A stretch of DNA of 64,000 nt from contig VFZL01000005.1 in assembly GCA_016871175.1 (NCBI GenBank), positions 62,001 through 126,000 on the forward strand, written 5' to 3'. Each line of letters begins with the position of its first letter. The stretch's first letter is position 1. Below, piece after piece: positions 27,485-37,263 of this stretch. This DNA comes from Acidimicrobiia bacterium. Its GTDB lineage: Bacteria > Acidobacteriota > Vicinamibacteria > Vicinamibacterales > CAVVIG01. The translations under genes and the position numbers were made by a program. The notes under the pieces are model-generated. The model saw nothing but the letters and a program-made list of their open reading frames with translations, was not told the origin of the DNA and searched no databases.

Positions 27485-29125
27485 TCAGCGCAGGCCGAAG
27501 ACGAACAGCGAGTGGCCTGCCGCGACGGCGACGAGTTGCTTGCCGTCGGCCATGAACGTCATGGGGCCCGCCGCCGTCTCGCCGCCCACGTTCAGCTTCC
27601 AGAGGAGCGTGCCGTTCTTGGCGTCGAGCGCGTGGAAGTACCCCTCGCGGCCGCCGACGAACAAGAGATCGGATGCGGTCGTCAGGACTCCGCTCGTCGT
27701 GACGTCGTGCATCACGTATCCCCACTTCTTGGTGGCTGTGGCGGGGTCGATGGCCATGATCACACCGTGCGCCGCGCCCTCGTGCCACGTGTTCACCGGC
27801 CCTCGTTGCATGCCCGGCATCTGCGGTGCACCAGGCGGCGGCGCGAGCCGTCCACCCGTGAAGTTTTGACCTTCGCGGAACTCAATCGGATCGCCTTGGT
27901 CGAACACCTGTCCGTAGTTCTCCCACGCAGAGAGGTAGAAGAGCCCCGTGTTCGGGCTGTACGACGGCGAATACCAGTTCGTCGCGCCCAACGGACCCGG
28001 ATAGGTCGTCTCGCCCGGTGACTGCGGCGTGAGCTGCGGTCGGCCCTTCGCATCGAGCCCGCGCGCCCAGTTGACGTTCACGTACGCCTTGCCCTGCAGG
28101 AACTCACCCGTCGCGCGATCGAGGACATAGAAGAACCCGTTGCGATTCGCGAAGTACATCAGCTTCCGGGGACTCCCTCTCCAGGTGCCGTTCACCAGCA
28201 CCGGTACTTGCGTGGAGTCGTAGTCGTACGGATCGTTGGGTGTGAACTGGAAGTGCCATTTCAACTTGCCGGTATCTGCATCCAGCGCGACGACGCTGTC
28301 GGAGTAGAGGTTGTCGCCGGGTCGCTGCGCCGCGTTGAAGTCCGGACCTGGATTCCCAATGCCCCAGTAGGTGAGGTTCAGCTCCGGATCGAAGGTGCCG
28401 GTCGTCCACACCGATCCACCACCGTGCTTCCACGCGTCGCCCTTCCACGTTTCGTGTCCCGGTTCGCCGGGCCCAGGAATCGTGAAGAAGCGCCAGGCTT
28501 CCTTCCCGTCCGTGACGTTGTACGCGGCCACGTACCCGCGAATTCCGTACTCCGCGCCCGCGACACCCACGACGACCTTGTCCTTGACGACCAGTGGTGC
28601 CAGGGTCATCCCGTACGCATTCGAGGCATCGCCGACCTGCGTCTTCCAGAGCGGCTTGCCGTTCTTCGCGTCCACCGCCACCAGATGCGCGTCGACGGTC
28701 GCCATAAAGAGCGTGTCGCCGTGGATGGCCACGCCTCGATTCACCTGACCTCGGCAGCACAGGCGTCCGGGGTTGGGGGAGTAGTGGTAGACCCAGAACA
28801 CCTTACCGGTCACCGCGTCGATGGCGACGATGTCATTCGGCGCTTGGGTCACGTACATGATGTTGTCGACTACAAGGGGCGTGGCCGAGAAGCTCTGAAG
28901 GGAGTTGGCCTGGAACACCCACTTGAGCTCGAGGCTCTTCACGTTCGTCGCATCGATCTGTTTCAGTGAACTGTGACGATGGCCGAAGTAGTTGCCCGAG
29001 TACGTGAGCCAGTTCTGCGGCTCCGACGCGGACTGGACGAGTCGGGACGACGAGACCTGCGCCTGGGTCGCGAGGGGGAGTGCCGCAGCCAGGAGTACGG
29101 GGAGGATCGCGTGTTTGATCATCAT
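27485..29125 (-). CDS. PQQ-dependent alcohol dehydrogenase, methanol/ethanol family, likely lanthanide type
   Basis: The 546-residue secreted quinoprotein (leader IKHAILPVLLAAALPLATQA) has hallmarks of a true enzyme: vicinal Cys123-Cys124 (RLCCRG), the metal-site segment YWGIGNPGPDFN, and the catalytic region TPNDPYDYDSTQ. The DYD at 301-303 places an Asp two residues after the catalytic Asp. In XoxF and related dehydrogenases this marks lanthanide use, whereas calcium enzymes have Ala, Ser or Thr there. No haem motif is present; the dihaem cytochrome gene directly upstream is the likely electron acceptor. Starts at 29131 (GTG), 29125 and 29122 (ATG) are possible; AAGGGT at 29140-29135 fits 29125 best. 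Confidence 0.88.
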   Translation of the reverse strand: MMIKHAILPVLLAAALPLATQAQVSSSRLVQSASEPQNWLTYSGNYFGHRHSSLKQIDATNVKSLELKWVFQANSLQSFSATPLVVDNIMYVTQAPNDIVAIDAVTGKVFWVYHYSPNPGRLCCRGQVNRGVAIHGDTLFMATVDAHLVAVDAKNGKPLWKTQVGDASNAYGMTLAPLVVKDKVVVGVAGAEYGIRGYVAAYNVTDGKEAWRFFTIPGPGEPGHETWKGDAWKHGGGSVWTTGTFDPELNLTYWGIGNPGPDFNAAQRPGDNLYSDSVVALDADTGKLKWHFQFTPNDPYDYDSTQVPVLVNGTWRGSPRKLMYFANRNGFFYVLDRATGEFLQGKAYVNVNWARGLDAKGRPQLTPQSPGETTYPGPLGATNWYSPSYSPNTGLFYLSAWENYGQVFDQGDPIEFREGQNFTGGRLAPPPGAPQMPGMQRGPVNTWHEGAAHGVIMAIDPATATKKWGYVMHDVTTSGVLTTASDLLFVGGREGYFHALDAKNGTLLWKLNVGGETAAGPMTFMADGKQLVAVAAGHSLFVFGLR

Positions 29126-29127
29126 GG

Positions 29128-29904
29128 TCACAGACCCTTCAGCGTCAGCAGATAGGCCAGCACGTCCGCTACTTCATCCTGGGTGAGCTTGTCCCGATAC
29201 GACGGCATGCCGGTCCGGCGGATCAAGCCGTACTCACGAAGGTTGGCTTTCGTCAGTGACACGAGCCGCTCCTTGTCGTCGATCACCTGGACTGTGTACG
29301 TGTCCTCGTTCAACCGTCGGCCGGTGATCACCGTGCCGTCGCGCGTGACGGCACGAATCGACCGATTGGCGAATCGAATCTCGGCCTCGGGATCCGTGAT
29401 GGCGCGCATAATCGCATCCGGCGTGCGGAGCGTGCCGACGTCGCTCAAGTCAGGCGCCACGCGTGGACCCTTCCCGTTCACTCGGTGGCACGTCAGACAC
29501 TGGCCTTTCCCTTCGAACACCTCGCGTCCCTTGGTGACGTCGCCAATGAGCGAGGTCTTCGCGTCGTAGGTCCGCATGTTCCGCAGGTACGCGATGATCG
29601 CGGTCAACTCGGGTTGCTCGAACTTGAACGGAGGCATGCCCGTCCCTTGCACGCCGTTTGCGATGACGGCGCGCAGATCGAAGTCCGAGGTTGCGCGCTT
29701 GAACGTGTTCGCGCGCAGGTCCACACCTGCCACAGCATCGCCGTTACCACCATGGCAGAGGGTGCACTGTTCGCCGAACAGTTTCGCGCCGTATTGAATA
29801 TCCGCTTGCGCGTAGGTTTGAGCCGCAAGCGCGGTGGCCATGCCTGTGCTCAAGATGGTGGTGAGGAGGATGATGAATCGATGCAGCCGCATTGATCGCA
29901 GCAT
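29128..29904 (-). CDS. Dihaem cytochrome c
   Basis: The 258-residue secreted protein (leader RFIILLTTILSTGMATALAA) has two c-type haem motifs, CTLCH and CLTCH, each in a class I cytochrome domain with downstream Met-containing segments (GTGMPPFKF and RTGMPSYRDKLTQDEVADVLAYL). It probably takes electrons from the quinoprotein dehydrogenase, whose start lies at its stop codon. ATG 29904 and ATG 29892 are both possible; neither has a strong ribosome-binding site. Confidence 0.88.
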   Translation of the reverse strand: MLRSMRLHRFIILLTTILSTGMATALAAQTYAQADIQYGAKLFGEQCTLCHGGNGDAVAGVDLRANTFKRATSDFDLRAVIANGVQGTGMPPFKFEQPELTAIIAYLRNMRTYDAKTSLIGDVTKGREVFEGKGQCLTCHRVNGKGPRVAPDLSDVGTLRTPDAIMRAITDPEAEIRFANRSIRAVTRDGTVITGRRLNEDTYTVQVIDDKERLVSLTKANLREYGLIRRTGMPSYRDKLTQDEVADVLAYLLTLKGL

Positions 29905-29994
29905 ACACTGGTTCGGGGATGGGCGACTGGCCAGGCACTCGCCGGCGCGGTTTCGAGCGCCCGATGCGAGGCCGTGGGGTGGATCGCGACGCGT

Positions 29995-30993
29995 CTAGCG
30001 TGGCCGGGGATAGACGAGCGACGGATGCGCCCGAGTGGCGAGCCAGTCCATGATCCGAGGGGTCACGAACTCGGGCGCTTCCACGTGCGGACCGTGTCCG
30101 GCGCCAGGCACAACCAACAGCGTCAGCTCCTGATCGACCCATTTCCAGAGGTCATTCAACCCGTTCACCACCAGCGGGACGTCCTCGCGTCCGTACACGA
30201 CCAGCGTCGGGACGTTCACCTTCGGGTAGTCGCTGATCCGACCGCCGATGGCCGGCATGTCGAGCGAGTAGGGCGCACGAGGCCAGTTGGCCTTGTAGAA
30301 GTTCATCATCGCGTCGAACGAGGATCGTTTCGCCGCGTCGAGCCGCATTCGGTGTAAGTCAGGCGTCTCGCCAGGACGCGGCGGCGCGTTCGGATCCGTC
30401 ATTCGCTTGGCCATCGTCGCGGCTGCGTCGGGCTGGGTCTGGAAGTTGCGGGAGTACTCGCCAGCCGTTTGCTGCACAGGATTGGTGGCGTACTCGCGCA
30501 CCAACGTCGCTGGATGGAACGAGCCGATCGCCACGAAGCGCTCGGTCCTTTCTGGATGGTGCATCGCGAAGTACCACCCGTGGAAGCCGCCGCTGTCGTA
30601 CGCCATGATCGTGGCCTTGTCGCGGCCGAAGTGCGTGATCAGAGCGTCGATGTCACCGGCGATCTTGGCGGCTGCGTAGTGCTCGACGCCAACGGGCTGA
30701 TCGCTCTTGTCGAAGCCACGCTGCGTCATCGCCACGACTGTGTACTTGGTCGCGAGCGTCGGCAGCTGATGCCGCCAGTCGAACCAGAAGCCGCCGATCC
30801 CGTGGATGAGAATGAGGAGCGGGCCGTCTCCAGCGGTGTGATAGTGAATCTTTACGCCGCCCGACATCACGTCGCCTTCCCGCAGACGCACGGCGGTCCC
30901 CTTCCAGTCGGTGATCTGCTCGTCCGCTCGACCCTCGAGCTCCGCCGCGAAGACGATGACGAGCACCAGTGACACGATCCGCCACGTCGTCAT
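29995..30993 (-). CDS. Secreted alpha/beta hydrolase, epoxide-hydrolase-like
   Basis: The 332-residue protein has a signal peptide (TTWRIVSLVLVIVFAAELEG). LILIHGIGGFWFDWRHQLP is the oxyanion-hole and cap-entry motif of epoxide hydrolases and haloalkane dehalogenases. IMAYDSGGFHGWYFAM aligns with the nucleophile elbow GHDWGG, so the predicted nucleophile is Asp. TLVVYGREDVPL and PGAGHGPHVEAPE supply the acid and the catalytic His. The substrate is unknown. Its start codon overlaps the stop of the preceding gene (ATGA), so they are coupled. It may belong to one transcription unit with the cytochrome and quinoprotein downstream. Confidence 0.8.
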   Translation of the reverse strand: MTTWRIVSLVLVIVFAAELEGRADEQITDWKGTAVRLREGDVMSGGVKIHYHTAGDGPLLILIHGIGGFWFDWRHQLPTLATKYTVVAMTQRGFDKSDQPVGVEHYAAAKIAGDIDALITHFGRDKATIMAYDSGGFHGWYFAMHHPERTERFVAIGSFHPATLVREYATNPVQQTAGEYSRNFQTQPDAAATMAKRMTDPNAPPRPGETPDLHRMRLDAAKRSSFDAMMNFYKANWPRAPYSLDMPAIGGRISDYPKVNVPTLVVYGREDVPLVVNGLNDLWKWVDQELTLLVVPGAGHGPHVEAPEFVTPRIMDWLATRAHPSLVYPRPR

Positions 30994-32009
30994 CGGCGTT
31001 CTCTAGCTCGCTTGTCCTCAGCCCGGGCGCCCTTGAGCATATGTTCCATCGCGTGATTCCCTTCGTGACACGCGTACTCGTAGATCAGCTCGTCCAGTTT
31101 CACCATCGGAATCTGGACCGTCCAGGGCTTCGTCCAGGTGGTTGGGTCGTTCATCGTGTACTCGTAGACGAGCGTCTTCGCGTCGCGTCGTGTGTAGCGC
31201 TCCACGAGGACGAAGGAATCGGGCCGAAGACTCCTCGGCTGTGCCTCCTTGCGGAAGTTGCGCGTCTCGATGACGAACGTGTCGCCGTCCCAGCGACCTT
31301 GGACATCGCCGTGCCACAGCGCGAGCGATTCCGGGAGGCGCGGTTGTGTCTTCACCGGGATGATGCGCGTGCTGTGCACCATCTCGTTCGTGATCGCGAT
31401 GTGGTCGCGGCTCTGCACGATCTGGATGTTGTTGTTGTACGCGCTCGGCGTGAGGGGTGGGCCGGCGTTGAAGCCGACGATGCACCGCTCCTGGACCATG
31501 CGATCCTCGGGGTTGTCCGTCCTGATCTGGAAGGGGTTTCCCGCTCTCAGCGCGAATGTCTGCCTCGCGTGATCCGTCAACGGCGGGATCTTCCCGTTGG
31601 GCGGGTCGATGATGAGGGAGGTGCGGTTGTCGGCGAGCCGATCGCCCCAGTTCCACCACTCGGCGCCGTACGCCGACTCGAGGTTGCCTTGCGCGGACTC
31701 GCAGTTGATGATGCGGCAGCCATCGGAGGGAAGCGCAGCCAAAAACGCCTTGGCTTCCGCGTCGGTCAGGACCGGCTTGCCCTCGAACTGCTTCGGGCGC
31801 TCGAGTGGGGTCGAGGTTGCAAAGCTCCAAGCGCCATCGAGACTCGGCTTGCCGTCACTCGTCCGCGGGATGGTGACGGCTGTCCGTGAGGGTTTCGACG
31901 ACGGAGCCTGCGTGGCGACTTGTGCGGGAAGCAGCGCGCCGCCGAGCGCCGCGACGCCGAGGGCCGTGACTAGACGCGTCAGACGAGACGACTGGCGTTG
32001 CGGTCTCAT
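30990..32009 (-). CDS. Secreted protein of unknown function
   Basis: The 339-residue protein has a signal peptide (LTRLVTALGVAALGGALLPAQVA). No catalytic motif is recognised. Its layout resembles the 285-residue secreted protein at 32198-33055: an N-terminal TSDGKPSLDGAW segment, conserved middle tryptophans, RWDGDTFVIETRNF and a C-terminal KPWTVQIPMVKLDELIYEYACHEG. The other protein has RWEGNALVVDVTGL and RPWKISMPLYRQ in the same places, so they are probably distant paralogues of an acidobacterial secreted family. It is divergent from that gene, with 188 bp between the starts. Confidence 0.75.
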   Translation of the reverse strand: MRPQRQSSRLTRLVTALGVAALGGALLPAQVATQAPSSKPSRTAVTIPRTSDGKPSLDGAWSFATSTPLERPKQFEGKPVLTDAEAKAFLAALPSDGCRIINCESAQGNLESAYGAEWWNWGDRLADNRTSLIIDPPNGKIPPLTDHARQTFALRAGNPFQIRTDNPEDRMVQERCIVGFNAGPPLTPSAYNNNIQIVQSRDHIAITNEMVHSTRIIPVKTQPRLPESLALWHGDVQGRWDGDTFVIETRNFRKEAQPRSLRPDSFVLVERYTRRDAKTLVYEYTMNDPTTWTKPWTVQIPMVKLDELIYEYACHEGNHAMEHMLKGARAEDKRARERR

Positions 32010-32197
32010 GCTTGTGGCTCCCCTCGCCTCTCACGGTCCGAGGACGATCGCCCGAGTGTAAACCAGGCGTCTCGCGTCCACGCGTCGATTGCGCGGACGA
32101 GCGTCCGGCGGCTGGGGGTGCGCGCGCCCGGCAATCCCCGCGCCGGTGTGGCCGGGCGCTGCTACACTCGCCTGGCGCGTTTCCTCTGGAGGCGATC

Positions 32198-33055
32198 GTG
32201 AGGTTCCTAGCGGCAACGGTGTCAGGCGTCGCGTTTACAGCCGGTGTCGCGGTGTCCTCGGTGTGGCTCTCGGGCCAGGGCGCGCCCCAGGCCCAGCGGC
32301 CATCCACGGGGCAGACTCGGCCGGACTTCAACGGCATCTGGATGGCGATGAATGGCGCCCACAACGACCTCGAGCCACATGTGGCGAAACCGGCGTATCA
32401 GGTGCGTCCGGGGCCGGCGGGCATGGTCCCGGCGCCTCCCGTCCTGGCGTTTGGCGCAGTCGGCGCGGTTCCCGGCGGCGTGGGCGTCGTCGAGGGTGGG
32501 CTGATTCCGTACAAACCCGAAGCGCTGAAGGTGCGGACCGAGAACCGCGAGAAGTGGTCCGAACGCGACCCAGAGATCAAATGCTACCTGCCTGGCATCC
32601 CACGCGCGAACTACATGCCGCAGCCGTTTCAGATCGTGCAGGGCGATAGTTCGATGATGTTCGCCTATCAGTACGCGGACGCGATGCGGCAAATCCATTT
32701 CAAAGACCCTGGGCCGGCGCCGATCGACTCGTGGATGGGGCAATCCGTGGGCCGATGGGAGGGGAACGCGCTGGTTGTCGACGTGACCGGACTCAACGAT
32801 CAGACCTGGTTCGATCGCGCCGGCAACTTCCACAGCGATCAACTGAAGGTCACGGAGCGGTTCACGAAAATCGACAAGGATCACTTGCAGTACGAGGCGA
32901 CGATCACCGATCCCCTCGTCTTCACACGGCCGTGGAAGATCAGCATGCCGCTCTATCGCCAGATCGAGCCCAACGCCCGGCTGATGGAGTTCAAGTGCGT
33001 GGAGTTCGTCGAGGAGCTCATGTTCGGCCAATGGCGGAAGGTGCCCCTGAAATAA
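32198..33055 (+). CDS. Secreted protein of unknown function, paralogue of the upstream gene
   Basis: A GTG start at 32198 with TGGAGG at 32187-32192 gives 285 residues with a signal peptide (RFLAATVSGVAFTAGVAVSS). TRPDFNGIWMAMNG opens the mature part, and VGRWEGNALVVDVTGLND and TRPWKISMPLYRQIEPNAR match the neighbouring divergent gene. Such proteins are abundant and uncharacterised in Acidobacteriota. The ORF is open farther upstream, but the signal peptide supports the chosen start. Confidence 0.78.
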   Translation: MRFLAATVSGVAFTAGVAVSSVWLSGQGAPQAQRPSTGQTRPDFNGIWMAMNGAHNDLEPHVAKPAYQVRPGPAGMVPAPPVLAFGAVGAVPGGVGVVEGGLIPYKPEALKVRTENREKWSERDPEIKCYLPGIPRANYMPQPFQIVQGDSSMMFAYQYADAMRQIHFKDPGPAPIDSWMGQSVGRWEGNALVVDVTGLNDQTWFDRAGNFHSDQLKVTERFTKIDKDHLQYEATITDPLVFTRPWKISMPLYRQIEPNARLMEFKCVEFVEELMFGQWRKVPLK

Positions 33056-33138
33056 CCAGACCGAATTGGCCTGGCGGGAGCTGGCTCGAAACGGATATGT
33101 TCGTGCGCCTGGATGGAGACTTACACAAGGGGTGCTCG

Positions 33139-33567
33139 ATGTCGACCAAGCTGATCGCGTTGGCGGCGCTCATCGCCGCCTTCTCACTCGGGTATTTCGT
33201 CCGCGGGGCCCGGCTCGGCGAGCCTGTCGCGTTCGCTCAGGGTAATCGTGTGTTCGAGCTGCGGATGTACACGGCCGCGCAGGGCAAGCTGGATCTGCTG
33301 CACGCCCGCTTCCGGAACTACACGCTGAAGTTCTTTCAGAAGCACGGTATGACGAACGTCCTGTACGGCAAGACGCTCGATGCGCCGCTGTCGCAGAACA
33401 CACTGCTGTACGTGCTCGCCTATCCGAATCGGGAGGCGGCGAAAAAGAGCTGGGACGCGTTCCGCGCGGACCCCGGTTGGACTAAGGCCCGCGAGGAATC
33501 CGGTGTCGGCGACGTGAAGGTCACGTCGGTGTACTTCGAGCCGGCCGACTACTCACCGATGAAGTGA
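33139..33567 (+). CDS. Secreted NIPSNAP-family protein
   Basis: The 142-residue protein starts with a membrane-targeting leader (STKLIALAALIAAFSLGYFV). The NIPSNAP fold signature RVFELRMYTAAQGKLDLLHARF is followed by FFQKHGMTNVLYG and LLYVLAYPNREAAKKSWDAF. NIPSNAP proteins are small ferredoxin-like-fold domains of unclear function. AAGGGG at 33128-33133 supports the start. It is convergent with the cupin gene. Confidence 0.82.
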   Translation: MSTKLIALAALIAAFSLGYFVRGARLGEPVAFAQGNRVFELRMYTAAQGKLDLLHARFRNYTLKFFQKHGMTNVLYGKTLDAPLSQNTLLYVLAYPNREAAKKSWDAFRADPGWTKAREESGVGDVKVTSVYFEPADYSPMK

Positions 33568-33663
33568 TTCGGGTGCCGAACGGGCCTTTGTTACACGTCG
33601 GTGCCCAACTCAAGGAGGCGCGGAACCGAGGGGCCGACGGGTGACTGCGTGAGCTCTCGACCC

Positions 33664-34299
33664 CTACTTGAGCTCGACCGCAATCCGATACGCATGCTGG
33701 GCTGTGGTGTTCGCCTCTTCGTGCGTCGCAGCGCCGGCCAGCCGCACATCGTCTGCCTTTGCGTTGGGGTGATCGTTCATGTACACCACGACGCGGTTCA
33801 AGATGTGCTCGTGTCTTGCACCCTTTTCATTCGGGCCATAGTGGATTCGGAGCACACGCACGTGTTCGTTCTCCAATTCGACCTTGTAGTGCTGCGGGTC
33901 GACCAACGGCGGATCGAGCTTGGTGGTGTGGGGTTTCCCCGAGGGCGGACCCTTCAGGTCCACCTCGAGGATCCGAATCGGTCGATTGCTGATGTTTTCC
34001 GCGATGTAGGCACCGCTGGCCGGACGCCAGCGCACGTCCCCGCGTTTGAACTCGATCCTCCTCGTCTGCTCGCCTTCTTTGCGGGTCATCACGCCGTCGT
34101 CCAGATAGATCAACACGCGATGGGTGGCGTGGCCGTTCTTCGCGACGGCGGGAGTCTTCGGCTGCAGCGTGGCGACGATGACGCGAGCCTGGGGCGTGTC
34201 GAGCTTCTCCGTGATGGTCGCCGGCGCGGACGGATTCTGTGCCCAGGAACTGGTGCTGGACAGGAGCCCGAGGACGAGGGTCAGTGTTGTGCTGCGCAT
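33664..34299 (-). CDS. Secreted double-cupin-like protein
   Basis: The 211-residue protein has a signal peptide (RSTTLTLVLGLLSSTSSWAQ). Two related cupin-type halves are visible: VLIYLDDGVMTRKEGEQ with FKRGDVRWRPASGAYIAENI, and VRVLRIHYGPNEKGARHEH with VVVYMNDHPNAKADD. Metal-binding histidines are clear only in the second half (HEH). ATG 34299 is chosen over upstream codons because GGAGCGA and the leader fit it. The function is unknown. Confidence 0.7.
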   Translation of the reverse strand: MRSTTLTLVLGLLSSTSSWAQNPSAPATITEKLDTPQARVIVATLQPKTPAVAKNGHATHRVLIYLDDGVMTRKEGEQTRRIEFKRGDVRWRPASGAYIAENISNRPIRILEVDLKGPPSGKPHTTKLDPPLVDPQHYKVELENEHVRVLRIHYGPNEKGARHEHILNRVVVYMNDHPNAKADDVRLAGAATHEEANTTAQHAYRIAVELK

Positions 34300-34452
34300 A
34301 ATGTCGCTCCGTGACGTTGACTTCGGACTGCGACATCCTACACGTACCAGGGAGCGGTCGTCGGTTCGCTCGCGCATATGTCGCGTCGCGCGCCATCGCG
34401 GTTGGAAGCTAGCATGCGCGCATGCCGGCGAGCCACCCGAGGGCAGGCCGGG

Positions 34453-36989
34453 TCACGGCGTGACGGTGAACACCTGGAACGGCCCCCAGTAGTACGGCCG
34501 AAAGGGGCGTCCGGGCCGCACGATCATGGCAAGCTTGGCCGCGCGCAAGGCTTCGGCCGGCGTGCGGCCAGCCTCCAGCCCGGCATAGAGGTCGTTCATC
34601 AGATCGGCCGTCGACTGGTCGTCTACGTCCAAGAGTCCTGCCACGACCCGTGTGGCGCCGGCTCGCAGGAAGGCCCACGCGAATCCCACGAGTCCTTCAC
34701 CGGAGTAAGCCCGCTCACCAGCACTGCGACAAGCGGAGACCGTGACGAGATCGGCCGAGAGTCGCCGCTCCGCCACGTCCCGCGCGTACAGCTTGTACTC
34801 GTCATCAGGACCCGAAAGAACGACCGCCGAATCGAGGGGACTCTCGAGGTTCGCGGTCGCGTGCGCGGTGAAATGGATGATCGAGAAATGGTCGAGCGGT
34901 GCCTCGCGATAGACCGCCGGCGTAGCCTGCTCGCGCCGATAGCTCGTCACCCGGTCCGTGGGGAAGTGAGCCGACACGTGCTTCACCTCGTCGGGAGCAA
35001 ACGACAGCGCCGGAAAGTCAGGCATCCGTGGCATCGCGTCGCCGATGAGCAGCAGATGCTGTGCGTCCGGACGGCGTGCGGACTTCCGCTCTGTGGTCAG
35101 GAGGGCCAGCGACGGTGCGACTTGAATCGTCGCATCCTCGATGAAGTAGTGGCGGCGCGCCCCGTCGACCGGCAGCGTCTCGAAGTTCAGACTGTTCAGC
35201 GCGCCGTCCGGCACAATCATGAGCGACGTGTCGGCCGGCAAGCGCGCGGACCCGAGGACCATCCGATACAGCCGATCGCCTGCCGTCTCCGGCGAGGCGA
35301 GCGGATCCGCAGCGGTGTTCTCTGTGATCGCCCGGTACTCGCGAACCACTCGCTCGACCTCCTCCAGGGACGGGAGGTCCACCCTTCGGAGCGAACCCCC
35401 GTCAACGATCCAGAGGTAGGAGCGCGTCGGCGCGAGCCAGAACGCGAGAATGGTCGTGCGCGCGTGCCGCGCGACCTGCTGCAGCGCCGAGACGCGAACC
35501 GGCTCGAGTGGACCGACGCGGTGACCCTCGGTCAGCACGCGGCTGCGGAACGAATCGGTGACCTCGAGCGCGTCGGCGTCGCGGCCCTGCGCGACCAGGA
35601 AGTCGACGTAGGTGCGGTAGAAATCGACTTGATCGGGGAGAAACGACAGTTTGAAGTCGATCCGATCGAGGGCCGTGCGCGCCTTCTCAATCTCGCCCAG
35701 CGCCGCTTCGAAGTGACGCGCCGCGCGGGAACGGTCGCCTGCCTCGATCGCGAGCTCGGTTAGGGCGGCTTCCGATGACCAGCGGACATCGAGGCTCGCC
35801 TCGGGCATCGCGAGGGCTTTCTGGAACAGATCGGCGGCTTCGCCGGGCTGTCCACGCTCTCGCGCGGCGTGTCCGGCCACGAGCACACGCGTCGCCTCGG
35901 CCGAGTCGCGTTCTGACCCGCGAAGCGTCGTCGCCTCACGCTCGTACTTCGCGAAGGCGTCCCAGTGCTGCAAGCGGCGAGAGACGCTGGCGAGGTTGAC
36001 GGCCGCCAGGTACGCCTCGTAACGCAGGTGTAGGCTTTGCGCCACGTCGTAGGCTTCGCGCAGCAGCGGCAACGCCAGGTCCGGCTGATCCTTCAGCTGG
36101 TAGGTGTTCCCGAGCCCGCGGAGCGCATCAGCCAGGTAGCGCGAGGATCCGAGCTTGCGTTGAAAGTCGACCGCCCGCTGCTGCAGCCCGATCGCACGGT
36201 CCAGCATCCCCAAACGGGAGTAACAGATGCCCGCGTCGCTGAGGGCCGCCGCGTATATCGTGGTGTGATCTAGCTCGTCGAGCGTCAACACGCGCTCGAA
36301 CCACGGCAGCGCTTGGTCGTACTGACGCTGCCGGTAGTGCGCCATGCCGAGATCATTGAGCGCACGCGCGAGGATGGGCCGTGTCGGGGCGCTCGTGGCT
36401 TGCGCGACCACGCCGTGCAGGCGCGTTCTCACATCCTCCCATCGCTTCAGGCGCAGCAGGATCTGGCCCTCGAGCCACTCACTCGACAGGCGTGTCTCCT
36501 CGTCGGCACCCGGCGTGCGCGCATCGCGCGCCAATGCCACCGCCCGCGCGAGCTGATCGCCGTTGCCGTCGCGCGACGCCTTCGCGCGTAAGTAGGTGGC
36601 CCGAGCCGTCACCCAAGCAGGCACGCCGCTCGCGGGCAGCGCATCGAGCGAGGCGATCGCGCGTTCGATCGCCTGTTGCTCGATCCGCAGATCCGGTTCG
36701 AGCAGCCGCATCTTCCAGGCGATGTCTGATTGGTCGCTCGCCGGTGTCGCCTCGAGTCCGCGCGACACCAGCGCCTCCGCCTTCGATAGCTCCCCACTGA
36801 GGAGGGCGGAGCTTGCCTCCACGACCAGGGCCTCCGATCGACCCTCGGTCGGAGCGGCCAGCCCTTCCAGGGTCCCGCGACGAGCCCAGCCCCCAGTCCG
36901 GCCGCGATGCCAGCACCGATCAACCAGGCCAACGGCGTCGCGAAGACTCGGCGGGTCACGGCCGTCCTAGGCATCGAGATCGAGTTCAT
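34453..36989 (-). CDS. Membrane-anchored TPR-CHAT protease-like protein, probable frameshift
   Basis: The main frame (to 36822) holds TPR repeats such as ARALNDLGMAHYRQRQYDQALP and LGNTYQLKDQPDLALPLLRE, and a C-terminal CHAT (caspase-like) domain. The predicted catalytic His lies in IIHFTAHA (about nt 34870) and the Cys in VTVSACRSAGE (about nt 34735). GEGLVGFAWAFLRAGA and YYWGPFQVFT are typical CHAT sequences. The preceding frame (from ATG 36989 or 36974) encodes a hydrophobic helix (FATPLAWLIGAGIAAGLG). It joins the main frame through a shift near 36850 with a one-base deficit, so the real protein probably has an N-terminal anchor. Without the shift it starts at GTG 36822 (789 residues). 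Confidence 0.75.
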
Positions 36990-37024
36990 TATGACCGGCC
37001 CACACACGCCTCGCTCGCTCGCAA

Positions 37025-37194
37025 AGCGGGGCGCGGGGCCCCCGCGCAGCGACGAAGCCGGGGTGTGGGGCGGAGCCCGACGTGAAGGAGAGTGGGGGCG
37101 AGCCGCACGGCGGGAACGGCGCGCACGGCGCGCCCGCGCAGGAGCGGAGCGGGGCGTGGGGCCCCCGCGCAGCGACGAAGCCGGGGTGTGGGGC
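37025..37194. repeat. Pair of 47-bp GC-rich direct repeats
   Basis: The 47-bp unit at 37025-37071 recurs at 37148-37194 with one mismatch and a period of 123 bp. Each contains the palindromic GGGGCCCC core and CGCAGCGACGAAGCC. The space between holds related GC-rich sequence. The repeats fill the intergenic space upstream of the CHAT gene. They may be a dispersed extragenic repeat family of this genome. Confidence 0.75.
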
Positions 37195-37263
37195 AGCGCC
37201 CCACCTAATCACGACCAGCTGCCTCCGTCGGCCACATCGCCGCCATCGAATCCACCGCCGGCG

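Noticed and set aside
36823-37007. Separate small membrane protein upstream of the CHAT frame
   Set aside because: Its hydrophobic helix leads directly into the CHAT coding region through one frame change, so an N-terminal anchor of the same protein is more likely.
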